The notes under the pieces were generated by a model. It made no database searches. It was given only the letters and a program-made list of their open reading frames with translations, and was not told the origin of the DNA. A program made the translations under genes and the position numbers. 43,800 bases of DNA, taken from a virus. Positions within the stretch are counted from its first letter, which is position 1. Each line of letters begins with the position of its first letter. This document shows, piece after piece, positions 1-7,065 of this stretch. The stretch lies in IMG/VR virus record IMGVR_UViG_3300033153_006043, positions 1-43,800 of that record. The stretch is one strand, 5' to 3'.

Positions 1-45
1 GGTGTGTGGTGGTAGTGGGCGCTCACATACTGAGCGGATACGAGG
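1..45. other. Non-coding left edge
   Basis: No supported gene lies here. The stretch is G/T-rich at its start and sits just past the stop codon of the leftward gene at 46-741. If the two window ends are contiguous, it and 43685-43800 form a roughly 160-base gap in front of the small terminase, the place where lambda-type phages keep cos. No terminator or clear repeat was recognised. Confidence 0.4.
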
Positions 46-741
46 TTATTTTAATACGTGAGAGATAGCACGAGCCCACTGCTTGCGGATGTTAGCTTTG
101 GTATTGATCTTGTGGGCGGCGGGCCGCATCCATCGTTTGCGTTTGACTTTCATATCATCGAACGATTGCAGCTGCTTGAGCTGTCCGCGTTTGCTAAATA
201 CGTAGATACCCTTGCGCATCTTCCTGTACTTACGGCGCATGACAAAGGGCTTATTAGAAAACTCTTTGCTCATGAGCTGTAAGAATATCTGAATACGATG
301 ATCGCCATCAGCAGCATGGGACAGGTCGAAGTTGTTAGGGCTGAAGAACTGATTAGCAGGCTTGAGCCTGGCCTTAGCTGAGGCTGTGTTCTTCTGCTTA
401 CCTCGACGGGCTGCTATGCCGAATGCTCTCGTGCGTAATGGCGCTTTGCCCGTCTCTTGTTCAATCCAGCCGCTGAATCTCGATGTGCGTACTGAGCCGA
501 CCTCGGCTTTCTGTTGTGAGATGGGGAGGGGCTTGGCACGCGCCACTTTCATACGACTATTGACGAATCGATCACTACGAATATTCATGTCGGAAGCGAT
601 GTTTATAAGGGCTGCGGTGCGAGTCTCAAAGGCCAGATTATTGATCATTCCAGCAGACGCACGAGCGAACTTTTTAGGGGCTTTTTTGAAGAATTTCTCG
701 AGGTTCTTCAATCCGATAGATTTTTGGTTAAAAGTGGTCAT
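46..741 (-). CDS. Tail completion protein, lambda gpZ / gp10-like (probable)
   Basis: A basic protein of 231 residues. I chose the ATG at 741 (MTTFNQKS) over the upstream ATG at 825, because the 28 extra residues are low-complexity and overlap the repeat region. The N-terminal helix (LKNLEKFFKKAPKKFARA), the following Ala-rich segment and the Arg/Lys-rich centre and C-terminus resemble minor tail protein Z / HK97 gp10-type morphogenesis proteins, which bind the head-proximal end of the tail. The family call rests on overall pattern, not on an invariant motif. The late gene block at the other end of the window lacks such a gene between the neck proteins and the sheath, which fits this assignment. 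If the genome is circular or circularly permuted, this is the gene just upstream of the small terminase. Confidence 0.5.
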   Translation of the reverse strand: MTTFNQKSIGLKNLEKFFKKAPKKFARASAGMINNLAFETRTAALINIASDMNIRSDRFVNSRMKVARAKPLPISQQKAEVGSVRTSRFSGWIEQETGKAPLRTRAFGIAARRGKQKNTASAKARLKPANQFFSPNNFDLSHAADGDHRIQIFLQLMSKEFSNKPFVMRRKYRKMRKGIYVFSKRGQLKQLQSFDDMKVKRKRWMRPAAHKINTKANIRKQWARAISHVLK

Positions 742-972
742 ATTCGATAGTTTAGAGTATGACGCGCTAAGTGTCCAAAAAGGCTGAAAAACAGTATGAC
801 CACTTCTCCGACTCAAGCGGTTCAAAATTACACATGTATGTTTACCGCATACGGGATACGCTATGACATACTACATACGGCTGTTAGCTTATATCATTAT
901 TTATCTTTTTAAGGTCTATAGAAGTGGTCAAAGTGGTTAAACGGCGCACGGCTGCGGGTTTCTGGTTGATTT

Positions 973-1008
973 GAAGTGGTCAGAGAAGTGGTCAGAGAAG
1001 TGGTCAGA
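973..1008 (+). repeat. Three tandem 12-bp iterons (GAAGTGGTCAGA)
   Basis: Perfect copies lie at 973-984, 985-996 and 997-1008. Two inverted copies at 1102-1113 and 1114-1125 complete the set, so that 983-1010 and 1100-1127 form a perfect 28-bp inverted repeat around an 89-base centre. Repeats of this size next to a P4-alpha-like gene are likely initiator binding sites; the initiator could also be the small HTH protein at 1236. Confidence 0.85.
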
Positions 1009-1045
1009 GCGGTGCATCGCGTAAAGTATAATTGCGCTGCCTTAC

Positions 1046-1090
1046 GTTAGGTTAGGTTAGGTTAGGTTAGGTTAGGTTAGGTTAGGTTAG
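1046..1090 (+). repeat. Pentanucleotide array (GTTAG)x9
   Basis: Nine uninterrupted GTTAG units are preceded by one degenerate unit (CTTAC, 1041-1045). The array sits in the loop of the large inverted repeat. The unit is a circular permutation of the insect telomere repeat TTAGG, almost certainly by coincidence. Arrays like this are prone to replication slippage, so copy number may differ between clones. Confidence 0.95.
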
Positions 1091-1099
1091 CGAGCGACA

Positions 1100-1127
1100 G
1101 CTCTGACCACTTCTCTGACCACTTCTC
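1100..1127 (-). repeat. Right arm of 28-bp inverted repeat (two inverted iterons)
   Basis: Exact reverse complement of 983-1010. It carries two TCTGACCACTTC units. The complement of the iteron contains TTGACC/CTGACC, close to a -35 box, so iteron occupancy could also affect nearby promoters; that is an inference. Confidence 0.9.
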
Positions 1128-1171
1128 AAAGAGGGTTTAGCATCCTCAAAAACAAGTGATTTTTAGGGAGG

Positions 1172-1200
1172 TTGACAATCATTAATGTGGCGTGTAGTGT
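1172..1200 (+). promoter_or_regulatory. Candidate sigma70 promoter for replication operon
   Basis: A perfect TTGACA at 1172-1177 is followed after 17 bases by a poor -10 (TAGTGT, 1195-1200). The predicted start near 1207 lies downstream of the ATG at 1185 and upstream of the ATG at 1236, which supports the shorter start for the first gene. The weak -10 suggests an activator or a different true promoter. Confidence 0.35.
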
Positions 1201-1235
1201 TGGCGGCCTATTTTGGAAAAACAGGAAAACAGAGC

Positions 1236-1421
1236 ATGAACGCCGTCCCTCAATTACTTAAGCCCTCAGAAGTATGCGAGCGACTTAACATCAGTGCTGA
1301 GACTATGCACAAGCTCATAGAAAGCGGGGATCTGAAAGCCACTAAATTAGGCCCGAGATGTACGCGAGTTTATGCCGATAGCGTGGAAAGTCTCATAGAA
1401 AACGGGGCGCAGAATGCTTGA
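1236..1421 (+). CDS. Small helix-turn-helix DNA-binding protein (excisionase/MerR-like fold)
   Basis: A protein of 61 residues starting MNAVPQLLKPSEV. The pattern LLKPSEVCERLNISAETMHKL followed by a KLGPRCTRVYADSVESLI-type wing is the HTH_17 / excisionase winged-helix family, which binds short DNA sites. The ATG at 1236 is preferred over 1185 because the earlier start would precede the predicted transcription start and adds 17 unrelated residues. The gene overlaps the primase-helicase by 8 bases, so the two are translationally coupled. Its place between the iterons and the initiator suggests it binds the origin or regulates the operon. Excision function is unlikely because no integrase is seen. 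Confidence 0.75.
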   Translation: MNAVPQLLKPSEVCERLNISAETMHKLIESGDLKATKLGPRCTRVYADSVESLIENGAQNA

Positions 1422-3843
1422 AGTTGCCCGGCAATTAGCGGCCAGCGGGCTGCCTAACTTCCCATGTACTGTAGATAAAAACCCAGCAATTCAGAAAGGC
1501 GTATCCTGGAAAGACGTGGCCACGTTGGCCCCAGATCAACTGTATTGGCCGTCAGGTTTGACCGGCGTGCCAATACCTGAAGGCGTCATCGTTCTTGATC
1601 TCGATACCTACAAAGGGGTGACCCGTCAGCAGGTTGAGCAGACTCTCGGGTGTCCGTTACCTTGGGATCAGGCCTTCATCCAGCGCACCCAGAACGGCGG
1701 CGAGCATTATGCTTTTACCATCAACTATGACGTGGCCAATGGATCGAATATGTTCAACGTGCACGGTCTCGACACTCGGGTAGGCGGCAAAGGGTACATC
1801 TGTACCGGTGAGGGGTATCCGTGGGAAGGCTTTGGCCCTCTTCGAATGGCGCAACCCACCACCATGCTGCCTCCAATGCCTGATGCTGCCAGGAATGTAA
1901 TGGAACGCAAACAGCGTGACGTTACCGCAGTCGATCTGCCTCAAGGTGACCGCGATATTGAACTCATTCGTGAAGCCCTTCAACATATTAGCTCTGACTG
2001 CTCACGGACCGAATGGGTGTCAACAGGCATGGCGCTCAAACACCAATTTCATGATAAGCAAGATGTGGGCTTCGCTCTGTTTAAAGAATGGTCAGAATAT
2101 AATGCCGGGCGGCTTGACTATGAAACCCTGGAACAACAGTGGGGAAGTTTTAAACCATTTAGCTCTGATGGTGCCAGTATCACCATTGCAACGGTCATCT
2201 ACAAGGCCATGCAGGCTGGCTGGCAACCGCCTGCGGACGTGGACACTGCTCTGGCTTTTGGTGAAGGCGCGGCAACTGTCCAGACATTCGGGGCACTAAT
2301 AGATCTCATCACTGAGAGTGGTGGTGACCCTAAAATGACGGCCGATATTATTGAAGCCGTCAAGCACACGCCCTGCAATGACATACAGCGAGCCACTCTG
2401 CTGGCCACACTACATCGTGAGCTCAAAGACGCCGGCCTACTGACTAAACAGGTCAGGAACGCTCTTGACACAGCAGTGACTGGTAGGCAAGCCCCCTTTG
2501 AAGGCACACGCAATGCTCCCGGCCGTTATGGGAAGAATCATGCCCAGAACGCCAAGCTATTCATTAAGGTATGCTACCCCGATGGTTTATTGTTGCGGTC
2601 AGATGAGGTCTGGTATGTGTATACAGGTAAATGTTGGGAAGAGCAGGAAGATGGCGCGATGGAGACTATTCTAACCTACGCAATGTTAGATAGTGATCCT
2701 ATGAGCAGTACAGTTAAGGGCACTCTGGCCGTCGTGACTAGCTTATGTAGGACGCCGGATAAGATAGGCGGCGTTGATCCCAATCTGATCATATATGCAA
2801 ATGGTGTGCTCGACATGCGTACTTGGCAAATGAGCCCGCACCGTAAAGAATTGTTTACAACTAACATCCTACCCTACGATTACAGCCCGAGCGCGTTGTG
2901 CCCACGCTGGGTACGGTTTTTAGATGAAGTCTTCGACAGCGATATTGAGCGTATTGCATTGCTGCAGGAGTGGCTCGGCTACCTGCTCAGTCCTTCACGC
3001 AGACACCATAAAATGCTCATGCTAATAGGCCCACCGCGTAGCGGTAAAGGTACCATCGGACGTATTCTCCGTCATGTAGTCGGAGGCCAAAATTATGCTG
3101 CGGGTAATCTCAGTCTGTTTGCTAAAGATTCGTTTCTTGACGCCCTGCGCACTAAGCCCGTGCTATTCGTCAGTGACGCTGAGACCAAGATGCACCCCAG
3201 TGTGTTAGGGGCGGTCATTGAGCGGCTCAAAACGATCAGCGGTAATGACGAGATTAACTTCACACGGAAATTCAAAAGTAATATCAGTGAGACGTTGCCT
3301 TGTCGCATCACGATGGGGGCCAACGGCATACCCCGTCTATTTGATGACTCAGGGGCGTTGGCCAGTCGGTTTATGCTGTTAACAATGGATCGTTCGTTCC
3401 TTGATAACGGTGACAACTTTCTTGATGAGGCGCTGATCGCAGAGATAGAAGGGATTGCAGCTTGGGCACTTGCAGGTCTGGAACGTTTAAATGTAACGGG
3501 AAAATTTACCGTGCCGAGTGCCAGCATCGATGAGACGCAATATTTAAAAGAAGCTTATAGCCCTTTAAGGTTATTTATTGACGAAATCTGCGAGCAAGTT
3601 GATGGATCACACACAACAACGACTGATCTGTATCTTGCATATAAAGTGTGGGCGCTCGGTCAAGGGGACGACATCCTACTACGTAAAGTGTTCACGAGCG
3701 CATTCAAAGACGCTACGCGGGGACAGTTCATCTATGCTAGGGAACTGATCGAGGGGGCATACCTGCGTGTTTTCAAGGACGTGCAGCTGCGCACCGTCAC
3801 GTCAACTTCTAACACAGCCGCAGCATTCGAGGTGGTCAAATGA
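1414..3843 (+). CDS. Primase-helicase, P4 alpha-like (PrimPol + PriCT_2 + D5/SF3 helicase)
   Basis: 809 residues. Residues 1-150 form an archaeo-eukaryotic PrimPol domain: LDLD with D62 and D64, and GGEHY with H98. Residues 185-250 match PriCT_2 (the TEWVSTGMALKH segment and QWGSFKPF). Residues about 380-700 are a D5/P4-type SF3 helicase with Walker A GPPRSGKGT (539-547), Walker B VLFVSDAE (583-590) and the arginine in ALASRF (652). Such proteins prime, unwind and often recognise iterons at their own origin; the iterons 400 bases upstream fit this. It overlaps the HTH gene before it and shares ATGA with the pentapeptide gene after it. Length and domain order are normal for the family. Confidence 0.92.
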   Translation: MLEVARQLAASGLPNFPCTVDKNPAIQKGVSWKDVATLAPDQLYWPSGLTGVPIPEGVIVLDLDTYKGVTRQQVEQTLGCPLPWDQAFIQRTQNGGEHYAFTINYDVANGSNMFNVHGLDTRVGGKGYICTGEGYPWEGFGPLRMAQPTTMLPPMPDAARNVMERKQRDVTAVDLPQGDRDIELIREALQHISSDCSRTEWVSTGMALKHQFHDKQDVGFALFKEWSEYNAGRLDYETLEQQWGSFKPFSSDGASITIATVIYKAMQAGWQPPADVDTALAFGEGAATVQTFGALIDLITESGGDPKMTADIIEAVKHTPCNDIQRATLLATLHRELKDAGLLTKQVRNALDTAVTGRQAPFEGTRNAPGRYGKNHAQNAKLFIKVCYPDGLLLRSDEVWYVYTGKCWEEQEDGAMETILTYAMLDSDPMSSTVKGTLAVVTSLCRTPDKIGGVDPNLIIYANGVLDMRTWQMSPHRKELFTTNILPYDYSPSALCPRWVRFLDEVFDSDIERIALLQEWLGYLLSPSRRHHKMLMLIGPPRSGKGTIGRILRHVVGGQNYAAGNLSLFAKDSFLDALRTKPVLFVSDAETKMHPSVLGAVIERLKTISGNDEINFTRKFKSNISETLPCRITMGANGIPRLFDDSGALASRFMLLTMDRSFLDNGDNFLDEALIAEIEGIAAWALAGLERLNVTGKFTVPSASIDETQYLKEAYSPLRLFIDEICEQVDGSHTTTTDLYLAYKVWALGQGDDILLRKVFTSAFKDATRGQFIYARELIEGAYLRVFKDVQLRTVTSTSNTAAAFEVVK

Positions 3844-4349
3844 AAGTACTAAGCTGGAAAACGGGTGAGGTACTCTTCTCAGGAAAGTACCGCACTATGA
3901 GGGACTGCGTAGAAGCTGCTCGACTTAACACTCGGCTAGCTTATGCAGATCTTACCGGTGCCGATCTGAGAGGCGCCAAATTAGATGGCATGGTGTTGGA
4001 CAGGGCGCGGCTAAATGGTGCGGATCTTAGGGGCGCTAGCTTACAGGCCACCCTAATGGAAGATGCGAAGCTCATAGAGACTGACCTACGTGGTGCTGAT
4101 TTGAGGTGGGCTAAAGTTCGTCGGTCTAACTTCCAAGGGGCTGATCTTCACGGTGCTGAGCTTGCGTCTATATACGTACGTGACGCCGACTTCCGGGGGG
4201 CTAAACTTGATCGGGGGGCATTTGCACTCGTCACGACCGAGGGCCTTAAGCGGGGTAAACTTCCGATTGATAGCCCAATATATGCTGCGCTGTACGCAAA
4301 GCGGCAAGGGATAACAGGAGAAACGATATGTCAAAACTCATCAAAGTAA
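3840..4349 (+). CDS. Pentapeptide repeat protein
   Basis: 169 residues. From about residue 38 to 130 the sequence follows the A(D/N)Lxx rhythm (ADLTGADLRGAKLDG, NGADLRGASLQ, TDLRGADLRWAK), which folds into a right-handed quadrilateral beta-helix. A short N-terminal piece (KVLSWKTGEVLFSGKYRT) is common in phage versions. Members of this fold can mimic DNA (Qnr, MfpA), but most phage copies have no known job. It is translationally coupled to the primase-helicase through an ATGA overlap, suggesting early expression and possibly a role at the replication fork or against host enzymes; that is speculation. Confidence 0.88.
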   Translation: MKVLSWKTGEVLFSGKYRTMRDCVEAARLNTRLAYADLTGADLRGAKLDGMVLDRARLNGADLRGASLQATLMEDAKLIETDLRGADLRWAKVRRSNFQGADLHGAELASIYVRDADFRGAKLDRGAFALVTTEGLKRGKLPIDSPIYAALYAKRQGITGETICQNSSK

Positions 4350-4399
4350 TAAAAGGTGAGCATGCCGGAACAATAGCGCATGTCACCAGCCAGGCCTGA
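4328..4399 (+). CDS. Tiny KOW-like ORF, possibly interrupted by TGA
   Basis: A 23-residue ORF (MSKLIKVIKGEHAGTIAHV...) with a good ribosome site (AGGAG) 6 bases before the ATG. KxIKGEHAGTIAHV resembles a KOW motif. The TGA at 4397-4399 ends it, yet the same frame stays open to 4600 and continues with protein-like sequence (ITFHTSQVEFIAGTWFC, then CxxC). The stop context is TGAC, known to be leaky in bacteria. Options are a short peptide, a pseudogene of a roughly 90-residue KOW protein, or stop readthrough. The intact frame overlaps the next gene by 17 bases. Confidence 0.5.
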   Translation: MSKLIKVIKGEHAGTIAHVTSQA

Positions 4400-4583
4400 C
4401 AATACAGCACCATGCGGGCCACACCCATCTATGGTAATCCGTTGGCCTCCATAACTTTCCACACCAGTCAAGTTGAATTTATCGCCGGGACATGGTTCTG
4501 CTCTCGCTGTAGGAAAGACGGCATCACTGCCAGCCGGCATAGGGGCTGTAGGTATTTAGCAACATTTTATGAGGAGCAAAACA

Positions 4584-4991
4584 ATGAAACAATGCCCTGA
4601 AACAAGTCTCCCATGCCATGCGGAATGTGGCCCAGCAGATTGTGAAGTTAAAGCTAACGCGCTTAACACGATCAACCAACAATATGAGGGGCTTTTTATA
4701 CCTGAATACTGCCCACGGCAACGAACTGACTGCAAAGCATTGTTTCAGCTTATTGCTGAGAATCACGCTAGCTTTATCTGTTGCGGCGAGAATGATGGCA
4801 CCAACCGAACAGTTGAGCAGGATAAGTACCGTATCTGCATTAAAAGCTCAGAAGATAATGACATCATGCAAGATTGCGATAAACGCGATCTCACGCACCA
4901 GGCCTCTGTCATTATAGGTGCACTGGCCAGTATCGAGCAGACTGATAGTGCGGCGTATCATAAGAATCCGAACAATGAAGAACATTTTTAA
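4584..4991 (+). CDS. Cys-rich hypothetical protein
   Basis: 135 residues from the ATG at 4584, chosen over 4569 because GAGGAG lies 8 bases upstream of it. The N-terminus is cysteine-rich (KQCPETSLPCHAECGPADC), and further Cys pairs occur in the middle (FICCGEN), suggesting a metal site or disulfides. The C-terminal third has no recognised domain. It is the last gene before the first of the duplicated promoters. No family recognised. Confidence 0.6.
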   Translation: MKQCPETSLPCHAECGPADCEVKANALNTINQQYEGLFIPEYCPRQRTDCKALFQLIAENHASFICCGENDGTNRTVEQDKYRICIKSSEDNDIMQDCDKRDLTHQASVIIGALASIEQTDSAAYHKNPNNEEHF

Positions 4992-5037
4992 AATAATTTG
5001 ATTAATTCCTTGACTCTATCAAACAGCTTGCTATAAT
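4987..5037 (+). promoter_or_regulatory. Early-type sigma70 promoter, copy 1
   Basis: TTGACT (5010-5015), 16-base spacer, TATAAT (5032-5037), preceded by an A/T-rich UP-like stretch (TTTAAAATAATTTGATTAATTCC). The whole 51 bases recur at 8318-8368 with three mismatches. The -35 box lies in an imperfect palindrome TTGAC-TCT-ATCAA, an obvious operator candidate. It drives the small-gene cluster beginning at 5075. Confidence 0.85.
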
Positions 5038-5074
5038 CATTATAACTTAACGAGATAACCCAAGGCAGACAGAT

Positions 5075-5341
5075 ATGATTGATTGGAATAAAACAACTAA
5101 CGAAGACCTCGATTTAATTCGTGATATTGCAAAACGTGCGGTTGATCTTGAACCCGATCTTGATTATTCAACGATAGAAATGGACATCACGGCGGCGCAT
5201 ACCGCAAATCCTTTAAAACTTGACGAGCTATTACATACTGACAGCATGAATTTCGCTCACGATGTTTTTGGTATTAATCAAAATATTAATCGTGATAGTG
5301 GTGAGATGAATAATTGTTTTTTACCTAGGTACGCAGCATGA
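5075..5341 (+). CDS. DUF6874-like hypothetical protein
   Basis: 88 residues. The central and C-terminal pattern (DYSTIEMDITAAHTANPLKL, then NFAHDVFGI, a RDSGE segment and CFLPRYA) is that of a small phage family I know as DUF6874, whose function is unknown. It is the first gene after promoter copy 1, with AAGG about 9 bases before the ATG. It shares ATGA with the following gene. The family name is from memory; the conserved pattern is clear. Confidence 0.7.
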   Translation: MIDWNKTTNEDLDLIRDIAKRAVDLEPDLDYSTIEMDITAAHTANPLKLDELLHTDSMNFAHDVFGINQNINRDSGEMNNCFLPRYAA

Positions 5342-5658
5342 ATAAAATCACAACATATGCACCGGAAGGGGGAAAGCACGTCGAGCTCACTGTCAGAATT
5401 GGTAACCGTTTTCAAAGTGTTTCAATTAAAAAGACAGCGAATAAGATTGATATTGCCGATTCCTTGCGCAAACTAGCTGATAACTTAGAACATGACGACC
5501 TCATGGGTGTTAAGGATGAGACAAACTCAAACGAGCCTACTTGCAAAATATGTGCAGCTTTTGAGTACATGAATAACAGTACTGGTTGTGGTTGGTGCCA
5601 TATACGAAAAGCCTCAGTACATAAAGACACCCTCACTTGTAAGGAATTCGGAATATGA
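5338..5658 (+). CDS. Hypothetical protein with C-terminal Cys motif
   Basis: 106 residues in two parts. The first 60 residues are beta-strand-like (KHVELTVRIGNRFQSVSIKK) followed by a helix (IADSLRKLADNLEHDD). The last 40 hold CKIC...CGWC...C, a likely zinc or disulfide knot. ATGA overlap with the gene before and a 4-base overlap with the gene after show tight coupling. No family recognised. Confidence 0.65.
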   Translation: MNKITTYAPEGGKHVELTVRIGNRFQSVSIKKTANKIDIADSLRKLADNLEHDDLMGVKDETNSNEPTCKICAAFEYMNNSTGCGWCHIRKASVHKDTLTCKEFGI

Positions 5659-6008
5659 CAGCATCTAAAATAGCCAAAGCCGCCGGCCTTGATAGCCTCA
5701 AGGAACTGGCCGCCATGAGCAAGCAATCCCCCCAAACGCTCACAAATTGGTATAACAATAAACCAGAACTCTTTGATCTTGTTGTCAAAGGTGCAATCGT
5801 ACAAAAGAAATGCGAAACATTAATCCAGTTTAACTCTGTCTGTGACCCGCAAGTACCCATCGCAGTGTCAGCATATGGCTTAGTAATTGATGGGGTAATG
5901 TACACGCATGAGAATTTTAGAGCAGCCCGACTCGGACTTATAGAAGCTGACCGCCAACGTGTGCATGCGGCCATACAACAATTCTACTTATTTGTAGGTG
6001 ATTTATGA
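5655..6008 (+). CDS. HTH-containing regulator (Cro/YdaS-like N-terminus)
   Basis: 117 residues. Residues 1-50 (SKIAKAAGLDSLKELAAMSK, then SPQTLTNWYNNKP) read as a lambda-Cro/YdaS type helix-turn-helix with the recognition helix around QTLTNW. Residues 70-117 have no recognised domain. Overlaps by 4 bases on both sides. It is the best candidate in this cluster for a protein acting on the palindromic -35 operators at 5010 and 8341, but nothing in the sequence proves that link. Confidence 0.65.
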   Translation: MTASKIAKAAGLDSLKELAAMSKQSPQTLTNWYNNKPELFDLVVKGAIVQKKCETLIQFNSVCDPQVPIAVSAYGLVIDGVMYTHENFRAARLGLIEADRQRVHAAIQQFYLFVGDL

Positions 6009-6241
6009 GAATTAATCTTATTACTTTAAAGAAACAAATAGCGCACCTGCCTGCACCTCAAGAAGCTGGGCAGTATCGTCACATAGAGTTAATGGGTAGA
6101 TGTGAGGAATTGAGCGGCGCTGCTTTCGCCGCAAACACCCCCGAAAACAGTAAGGTTAAGTGTAGGGCCATAATGCTAGTGGCCGTCGAATACTGCCGAC
6201 CCGGACTAGGGTGCTGGCTTGAATGGGAGTTAGATCTATGA
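6005..6241 (+). CDS. Small hypothetical protein
   Basis: 78 residues, soluble, with a Cys/Trp-rich end (EYCRPGLGCWLEWELDL). Start ATG overlaps the preceding stop, and its own stop overlaps the following start (ATGA). No family recognised; its reality is supported by the overlap chain rather than by homology. Confidence 0.6.
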   Translation: MRINLITLKKQIAHLPAPQEAGQYRHIELMGRCEELSGAAFAANTPENSKVKCRAIMLVAVEYCRPGLGCWLEWELDL

Positions 6242-6654
6242 AACGAGAAAAACGGTATTTAGTCTTTAAATTAAAGGACATTAAGAAATATCTCAACTTA
6301 TCCGATCAGATGGTTCTGGCCGCATTAACTAGCCGTATCAATGATTGCCGTAATACCGACAAGCGCCCTGACCTACAGTGCGCTGTTGTTGAATCTGACT
6401 GGCCTGAATATGAATCAACCTGGGCAGCCATTGCGGCCAGGGTTGACGCTGAGGCAGCGACTGAGGTGGATAATAAACACTATTGTAATGACGGCTGTTG
6501 GTGGCAGACAATTCGTTGTTTTGATGGCTCGGTGCTTGTTGAAATTGGTCAAAATAATCAGCTTTTAGAAATTGAGCGCTTCCCCGATTCGAACGCCGCC
6601 TACAAGCAGAAAAATAAATGGCTGACTAAATACAACATGTTTTGCCCGGAGTGA
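6238..6654 (+). CDS. Hypothetical protein
   Basis: 138 residues from the ATG at 6238, chosen over 6223 because it forms the ATGA overlap used throughout this operon and GGGAG lies upstream at suitable spacing. N-terminus is basic (MKREKRYLVFKLKDIKKYLN); a helical middle is followed by an aromatic segment (YCNDGCWWQTIRCFDG) and a beta-rich tail ending in Cys. No family recognised. Confidence 0.6.
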   Translation: MKREKRYLVFKLKDIKKYLNLSDQMVLAALTSRINDCRNTDKRPDLQCAVVESDWPEYESTWAAIAARVDAEAATEVDNKHYCNDGCWWQTIRCFDGSVLVEIGQNNQLLEIERFPDSNAAYKQKNKWLTKYNMFCPE

Positions 6655-6658
6655 TGAT

Positions 6659-6811
6659 ATGACCGAAGAACTCAAAGATAAGCTCGATGCGCGGGAAAGT
6701 GATGAGCAATACCCTGAGTATGCCGGCAAAAAAGTGCCGGACGGCGATATGGCTCAGGCTGAGAGTTTAGGCGATTCAGTGCTGTTAGAAAAAGAATGGC
6801 CGCGTAAATGA
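6659..6811 (+). CDS. Tiny acidic hypothetical protein
   Basis: 50 residues (MTEELKDKLDARESDEQYPE...), highly charged and acidic with an EKEWPRK end. It begins 4 bases after the previous stop and shares ATGA with the next gene. It fills what would otherwise be the only gap in a chain of coupled genes, which is the main support. Confidence 0.6.
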   Translation: MTEELKDKLDARESDEQYPEYAGKKVPDGDMAQAESLGDSVLLEKEWPRK

Positions 6812-7065
6812 CGACTGTGATCATTAAAAAGACTGCCAATGTCGGCACGACAGGGCATATCGATCATGGAGCTTTACGATTAGCAGTCATGAGACTAAAT
6901 GCTGCCATGCCAACAATTGCAGAGGCAGCCTATGCGTTTAAACGTGCAAGTGAGTGTCTTCGTATGGTAGCACCTGACCCCGTACAGGAATACGTAGCCC
7001 CCAAGCCACAACCATTCTGGACACAACGAGGCCGCCGTAAGAAAGGCGGGAGGAGTAAATACTAA
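6808..7065 (+). CDS. Small protein with degenerate EF-Tu-like G1 segment
   Basis: 85 residues. Residues 10-26 (ANVGTTGHIDHGALRLA) closely resemble the start of translational GTPases (NVGTxGHVDHGKTTL), but the essential GKT/S of the P-loop is replaced by GAL, so nucleotide binding by that loop is not expected. The remainder is a helix (AAMPTIAEAAYAFKRASECL) and a basic tail (RGRRKKGGRSK). Function unknown; the resemblance could be convergent. Confidence 0.6.
   Translation: MTTVIIKKTANVGTTGHIDHGALRLAVMRLNAAMPTIAEAAYAFKRASECLRMVAPDPVQEYVAPKPQPFWTQRGRRKKGGRSKY

Larger units (their letters stand above)
742..1184. other. Divergent intergenic region with candidate replication origin
   Basis: This is the only long gene-free stretch, lying between the leftward gene ending at 46 and the rightward replication operon. 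It contains: single iteron-like GAAGTGGTCA copies at 732-740 (partial), 797-807 (inverted) and 921-930, with a degenerate copy at 931-940; an AT-rich tract around 885-912; three head-to-tail 12-bp iterons at 973-1008; nine GTTAG pentamers at 1046-1090; and two inverted iterons at 1102-1125. An AT-rich segment, iterons and an adjacent primase-helicase gene are the usual parts of P4-type origins. Origin function is an inference. Confidence 0.55.

Noticed and set aside
362-787. Rightward 141-residue ORF
   Set aside because: Antisense shadow of the tail completion gene, with no ribosome site and a Cys/Arg-rich composition.
973-1127. CRISPR array or telomere
   Set aside because: Iterons are 12 bp and contiguous with no spacers; GTTAG units match insect telomeres only by chance and are internal.
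1236-1421. Excisionase
   Set aside because: The fold fits, but with no integrase and a position at the putative origin, a replication or regulatory role is more likely.
4331-4540. Leftward 69-residue ORF opposite the KOW-like gene
   Set aside because: Lies opposite a rightward operon without a ribosome site; explained as a mirror of the interrupted frame.
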